Shown here: piece after piece, positions 7,472 through 8,863 of the stretch
Position numbering within the stretch: the first letter of the stretch is position 1
Layout: each line of letters starts with the position of its first letter
Assembly (NCBI GenBank): GCA_913064925.1
Contig: CAJYBN010000114.1
Location: 1 to 8,863 of the forward strand
Direction: 5' to 3'
Source of the DNA: an uncultured Peptococcaceae bacterium
Lineage (GTDB): Bacteria; Bacillota; Desulfotomaculia; Desulfotomaculales; Desulfallaceae
DNA: 8,863 nt
The notes under the pieces: generated by a model
What the model saw: the letters and a program-made list of their open reading frames with translations, nothing else
Database searches by the model: none
What the model was told of the DNA's origin: nothing
Position numbers and translations under genes: made by a program

Positions 7472-8089
7472 TTGGTATTTGAAGGATTCGGGGTAGGCCC
7501 CATGGATGCCAACTGTTACATTATCGGCTGCGAGGAAACCGGCATCGGGGCCGTGGTGGACCCCGGCGCCGAGGGCAGGCGCATACTCAGCCGGCTGGAA
7601 AACCACGGGTTGAAATGCCGGTACATCATCCTCACGCACGGGCACATTGACCACGTGGGCTCGTTGAACGAAGTGCATCAGGCCACCGGCGCCGAGGTGT
7701 TAATTCATAAGGAAGATGCAGGCATGCTCACCAGCCCGGCGCAAAACCTGTCCTTGTTCATGGGGTCCATGTTGAAATTCAAGGCCGCGGACCGCCTGCT
7801 GCAGGACGGCGACAAAATCCAGGTGGGCAACGTCACCCTGGAGGTTATTCACACCCCCGGGCACACCCCCGGCAGCATATGCCTCAAAGTTGGGAACGAT
7901 TTAATAACCGGCGATACCCTTTTTGCCGGCTCAGTGGGGCGTTCCGACTTCCCAGGCGGCAGTCATACGGTGTTAATTAACTCCATTAAGACTAAACTGC
8001 TGAGCTTTCCCGACGAAACCAAGGTATACCCGGGGCACGGCCCGGCGTCCACCATCGGCGCAGAGAAAAAATTCAACCCCTTTTTATAG
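7472..8089 (+). CDS. GloB/YqgX-type metallo-beta-lactamase-fold hydrolase
   Basis: This is a 205-residue cytoplasmic protein of the metallo-beta-lactamase fold, in the group related to glyoxalase II (hydroxyacylglutathione hydrolase) and Bacillus YqgX. The complete two-zinc ligand set is visible: H56-x-H58-x-D60-H61 in THGHIDHVG, H131 in HTPGHTPGS, D148 in TGDTLF and H189 in YPGHGP. The motifs GSVGRSDFPGG and NCYII near the N-terminus are also typical. Glutathione is generally lacking in clostridia and the C-terminal glutathione-binding extension of true GloB is absent, so the substrate is unknown; another thioester is likely. It is the last gene of the probable operon, 23 bases after dtd. 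No clear intrinsic terminator follows its stop. A similar hydrolase between dtd and hisS occurs in related clostridia (recollection, not checked). Confidence 0.92.
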   Translation: MVFEGFGVGPMDANCYIIGCEETGIGAVVDPGAEGRRILSRLENHGLKCRYIILTHGHIDHVGSLNEVHQATGAEVLIHKEDAGMLTSPAQNLSLFMGSMLKFKAADRLLQDGDKIQVGNVTLEVIHTPGHTPGSICLKVGNDLITGDTLFAGSVGRSDFPGGSHTVLINSIKTKLLSFPDETKVYPGHGPASTIGAEKKFNPFL

Positions 8090-8416
8090 GTGCATAAGTG
8101 TAGGCGGTACACCAACTTCGGCAGGCAAGCCGGACAAGGTCAGGGGCGAGATCATCAAGGCCTGCGTTGTACTGGCGGAAGGGCACCGGTGGTCCGGTAC
8201 ACTGGCCTGGGAACTGCGCGCGGCACCCGCAGCGGGTGTCGTGCTTTTTGGCATAGCCGGCGTTTTCCAGTATTTCGGTGATTTGTTGCCTGATATCGTC
8301 CGGTATTGCCTGCGCAGCCTTTGCTGTTGCTCCCTTTCTTGCTCCGTCAAGCCTTCGTAACGCTGCTTGCGGGCCAGGTAATTGATCCGGCGTATTAAAT
8401 CCATATTGATAGACAA
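8084..8416 (-). pseudogene. DUF896 family protein, frameshifted
   Basis: The - strand reading from TTG 8416 gives MDLIRRINYLARKQRYEG followed by LTEQEREQQQRLRRQYR, the DUF896 (YnzC/UPF0291) N-terminal helical hairpin; members are small cytoplasmic proteins of unknown role. After Tyr38-Arg39 (about 8300) the open frame runs 70 more residues of Pro/Ser/Ala-rich sequence unlike the family (110 residues in all, to 8084). In the neighbouring - strand frame from 8300, DDIRQQITEILENAGYAKKH continues the expected domain, so one base appears to be missing near 8300-8302. That second frame reaches Cys-Gly-Cys near 8235, then runs antisense through the synthetase relic and stops at 8073-8075. No slippery heptamer is visible, so mutation or a sequence error is likelier than programmed frameshifting. 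The first 39 residues might still fold. The gene is divergent from hisS and converges on the hydrolase gene. Confidence 0.6.
8121..8219 (+). pseudogene. Relic of an AMP-forming acyl-CoA synthetase (C-terminal domain)
   Basis: The frame read from 8121 gives AGKPDKVRGEIIKACVVLAE followed by GHRWSGTLAWELR. The core VGKPD-x-VRGE-I-KA-x-VVL-x-G is the beginning of the AMP-binding C-terminal domain found in acetyl-, medium-chain and aromatic acyl-CoA synthetases. These enzymes activate carboxylic acids with ATP and CoA. Only about 33 codons remain. The residues before (from about 8094) have the general look VGGTP but no family motif. After LAWELR the expected continuation (x-x-YKxPR-x-I and SGK-x-x-R) is missing, and no start codon or RBS fits. 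It begins about 30 bases after the hydrolase stop. It is read as debris of a lost gene, and its partner end near 8220-8230 abuts the DUF896 gene on the opposite strand. Confidence 0.6.
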
Positions 8417-8424
8417 ATTTTCCG

Positions 8425-8430
8425 CCTCCC
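8425..8430 (-). promoter_or_regulatory. RBS deciding the DUF896 TTG start
   Basis: GGGAGG on the - strand lies 8 bases before TTG 8416. The in-frame ATG at 8404 is 20 bases from it and is less likely to be the start. Confidence 0.55.
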
Positions 8431-8483
8431 GTTTGTTTCCTTTCGTACCCCCGCGCGTTGCGCTGCAGCAGCCAGCCTGCGGG

Positions 8484-8511
8484 AACGGGTACCGGTATTT
8501 ATCAACCCGTT
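8484..8511. repeat. Short inverted repeat in the divergent intergenic region
   Basis: AACGGGT (8484-8490) and ACCCGTT (8505-8511) are perfect 7-base inverted arms around a 14-base centre. They sit between the divergent DUF896 and hisS genes. The right arm overlaps GTTATAAC (8509-8516), which on the - strand forms TGTTATAAC, an extended -10-like motif that could serve the DUF896 gene. It may be an operator or simply a hairpin in that gene's leader. Confidence 0.3.
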
Positions 8512-8566
8512 ATAACATCCGGGTGGCTGTCAATCAACAAACGCGGCGGCGTTTTACGGCCGCAGG

Positions 8567-8595
8567 TTGACAAAATGCGCGATATTACATAAAAT
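8567..8595 (+). promoter_or_regulatory. Sigma-A type promoter for hisS
   Basis: TTGACA at 8567-8572 is a perfect -35 box. After exactly 17 bases TAAAAT at 8590-8595 is a five-of-six -10 box. Transcription would begin near 8602, giving a leader of about 98 bases before hisS. A transcript starting here separates hisS from the upstream operon. Confidence 0.7.
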
Positions 8596-8613
8596 TGGGT
8601 TCAGGTATTGCAT

Positions 8614-8638
8614 GCAGGCAACGTGACGTTATGTCTGC
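8614..8638 (+). promoter_or_regulatory. First hairpin of the hisS leader
   Basis: GCAGGCA (8614-8620) can pair with TGTCTGC (8632-8638), seven pairs with one G-U, around an 11-base loop that contains the near-palindrome AACGTGACGTT (8620-8630, sharing its first base with the stem). It lies between the predicted transcription start and the terminator-like hairpin. Whether it is a regulatory partner of that hairpin is not shown by the sequence. Confidence 0.35.
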
Positions 8639-8639
8639 C

Positions 8640-8674
8640 CTCCCGTTCCGGCTGTCAGGAAACGGGAGTTTTCT
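8640..8674 (+). terminator. Terminator-like hairpin in the hisS leader (candidate attenuator)
   Basis: CTCCCGTT (8640-8647) pairs with AACGGGAG (8661-8668), and CC 8648-8649 pairs with GG 8658-8659 across a one-base bulge, closing an 8-base loop. TTTTCT follows directly. This has the form of an intrinsic terminator, yet it lies downstream of the hisS promoter and 12 bases before the hisS RBS. It therefore cannot end the hydrolase operon without also affecting hisS, and it points to attenuation. Confidence 0.55.
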
Positions 8675-8699
8675 GTTGTACAAAAAGGGGGTCCGTTCA

Positions 8700-8863
8700 A
8701 TGCTGACCACTCGGCCGCGGGGGACGGCTGACATTTTGCCGGGGCAGGTGGAAAAATGGCACTTCATGGAAGAAACGGCCGCCAAGGTGGCGCGGACTTA
8801 CGGCTACCGGGAGATCCGCACCCCGGTGTTCGAACATACCGAGTTGTTTGTGCGGGGGGTGGG
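8700..8863 (+). CDS. hisS: Histidyl-tRNA synthetase, N-terminal part (cut by window end)
   Basis: Histidyl-tRNA synthetase is a class II aminoacyl-tRNA synthetase that charges tRNA-His with histidine in the cytoplasm. The 54 visible residues begin TTRPRGTADILPGQVEKW and continue to YGYREIRTPVFEHTELFVRG, which is the conserved PRGT-x-D and motif 1 region of the family (full length about 420 residues). The start ATG 8700 has AGGGGG 8 bases upstream. The gene has its own promoter and a leader with a terminator-like hairpin. Its position after rel and dtd follows the common firmicute order. The remainder lies outside the window. Confidence 0.93.
   Translation, partial: MLTTRPRGTADILPGQVEKWHFMEETAAKVARTYGYREIRTPVFEHTELFVRGV

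Noticed and set aside
8090..8140. An intrinsic terminator closing the comM-hydrolase operon
   Set aside because: The T run at 8081-8085 is inside the coding end with no stem before it, and CGGC/GCCG (8119-8132) has no U tract. I see no convincing terminator.
8090..8281. A 63-codon + strand frame beginning at GTG 8090
   Set aside because: Its product (rich in Arg, Gly and Gln) has no family match, while another + strand frame over the same bases gives the clear acyl-CoA synthetase pattern.
8417..8699. A T-box riboswitch upstream of hisS
   Set aside because: No T-box consensus (TGGnACCGCG-like) or specifier stem was seen, and the promoter at 8567-8595 leaves only about 98 bases of leader. GGGTGGCTG at 8521-8529 is a partial resemblance upstream of the promoter.
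1..8863. CRISPR array, tRNA or rRNA gene, insertion sequence or prophage
   Set aside because: No spaced direct repeats, no cloverleaf with a T-arm sequence, no transposase or integrase motif and no terminal inverted repeats with target duplication were found.

Overview
The window (about 8.9 kb, GC-rich except for its first ~240 bases) looks like a chromosomal core region of a Gram-positive, spore-forming-type clostridium. The best guess is the Desulfotomaculum/Pelotomaculum (Peptococcaceae) lineage. The reasons are the firmicute gene order recJ - rel - dtd - metallo-hydrolase - hisS, a Rel protein closely resembling the Bacillus RelA/SpoT homologue, strong Shine-Dalgarno sequences, and frequent GTG and TTG starts. 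The genus is an inference from gene content and style, not from a search.

Layout. Positions 1-584 hold no intact gene: an AT-rich left part, a potential three-helix folded element (216-296), and the last codons of a decayed DUF1848 protein (441-509, a CX3CX2C radical-SAM-like cysteine cluster). A tight five-gene block on the + strand follows: comM/yifB (585-2108, GTG start), recJ (2139-4787), relA/rel (4784-6997, ATGA overlap with recJ), dtd (6999-7448, TTG start, one base after rel) and a GloB/YqgX-type metallo-beta-lactamase-fold hydrolase (7472-8089, TTG start with a strong SD). Gaps of -4 to 30 bases suggest one transcript carrying DNA recombination/repair, the stringent response, tRNA proofreading and a thioester or aldehyde detoxification-type hydrolase. 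No apt gene sits between recJ and rel, unlike the Bacillus arrangement.

Right end. Directly after the block, 8121-8219 encodes on the + strand a recognisable shred of the C-terminal domain of an AMP-forming acyl-CoA synthetase, with no start and no remaining domain. Facing it on the - strand is a DUF896-family gene (from 8416) whose reading frame breaks near 8300: the rest of the domain continues in another frame and then runs antisense into the synthetase relic. The two relics meet near 8220-8230, which looks like a recombination or deletion scar. Finally, hisS starts at 8700 and runs off the window. It has a near-consensus sigma-A promoter (TTGACA-17-TAAAAT) and a ~98-base leader that ends in a terminator-like hairpin just before the RBS, so hisS may be controlled by attenuation although no T-box motif is visible.

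The genes of the main block are ordinary housekeeping genes. The points worth a second look are at the edges: the two or three gene relics, the folded element upstream of comM, and the hisS leader. I found no convincing new multi-gene system.
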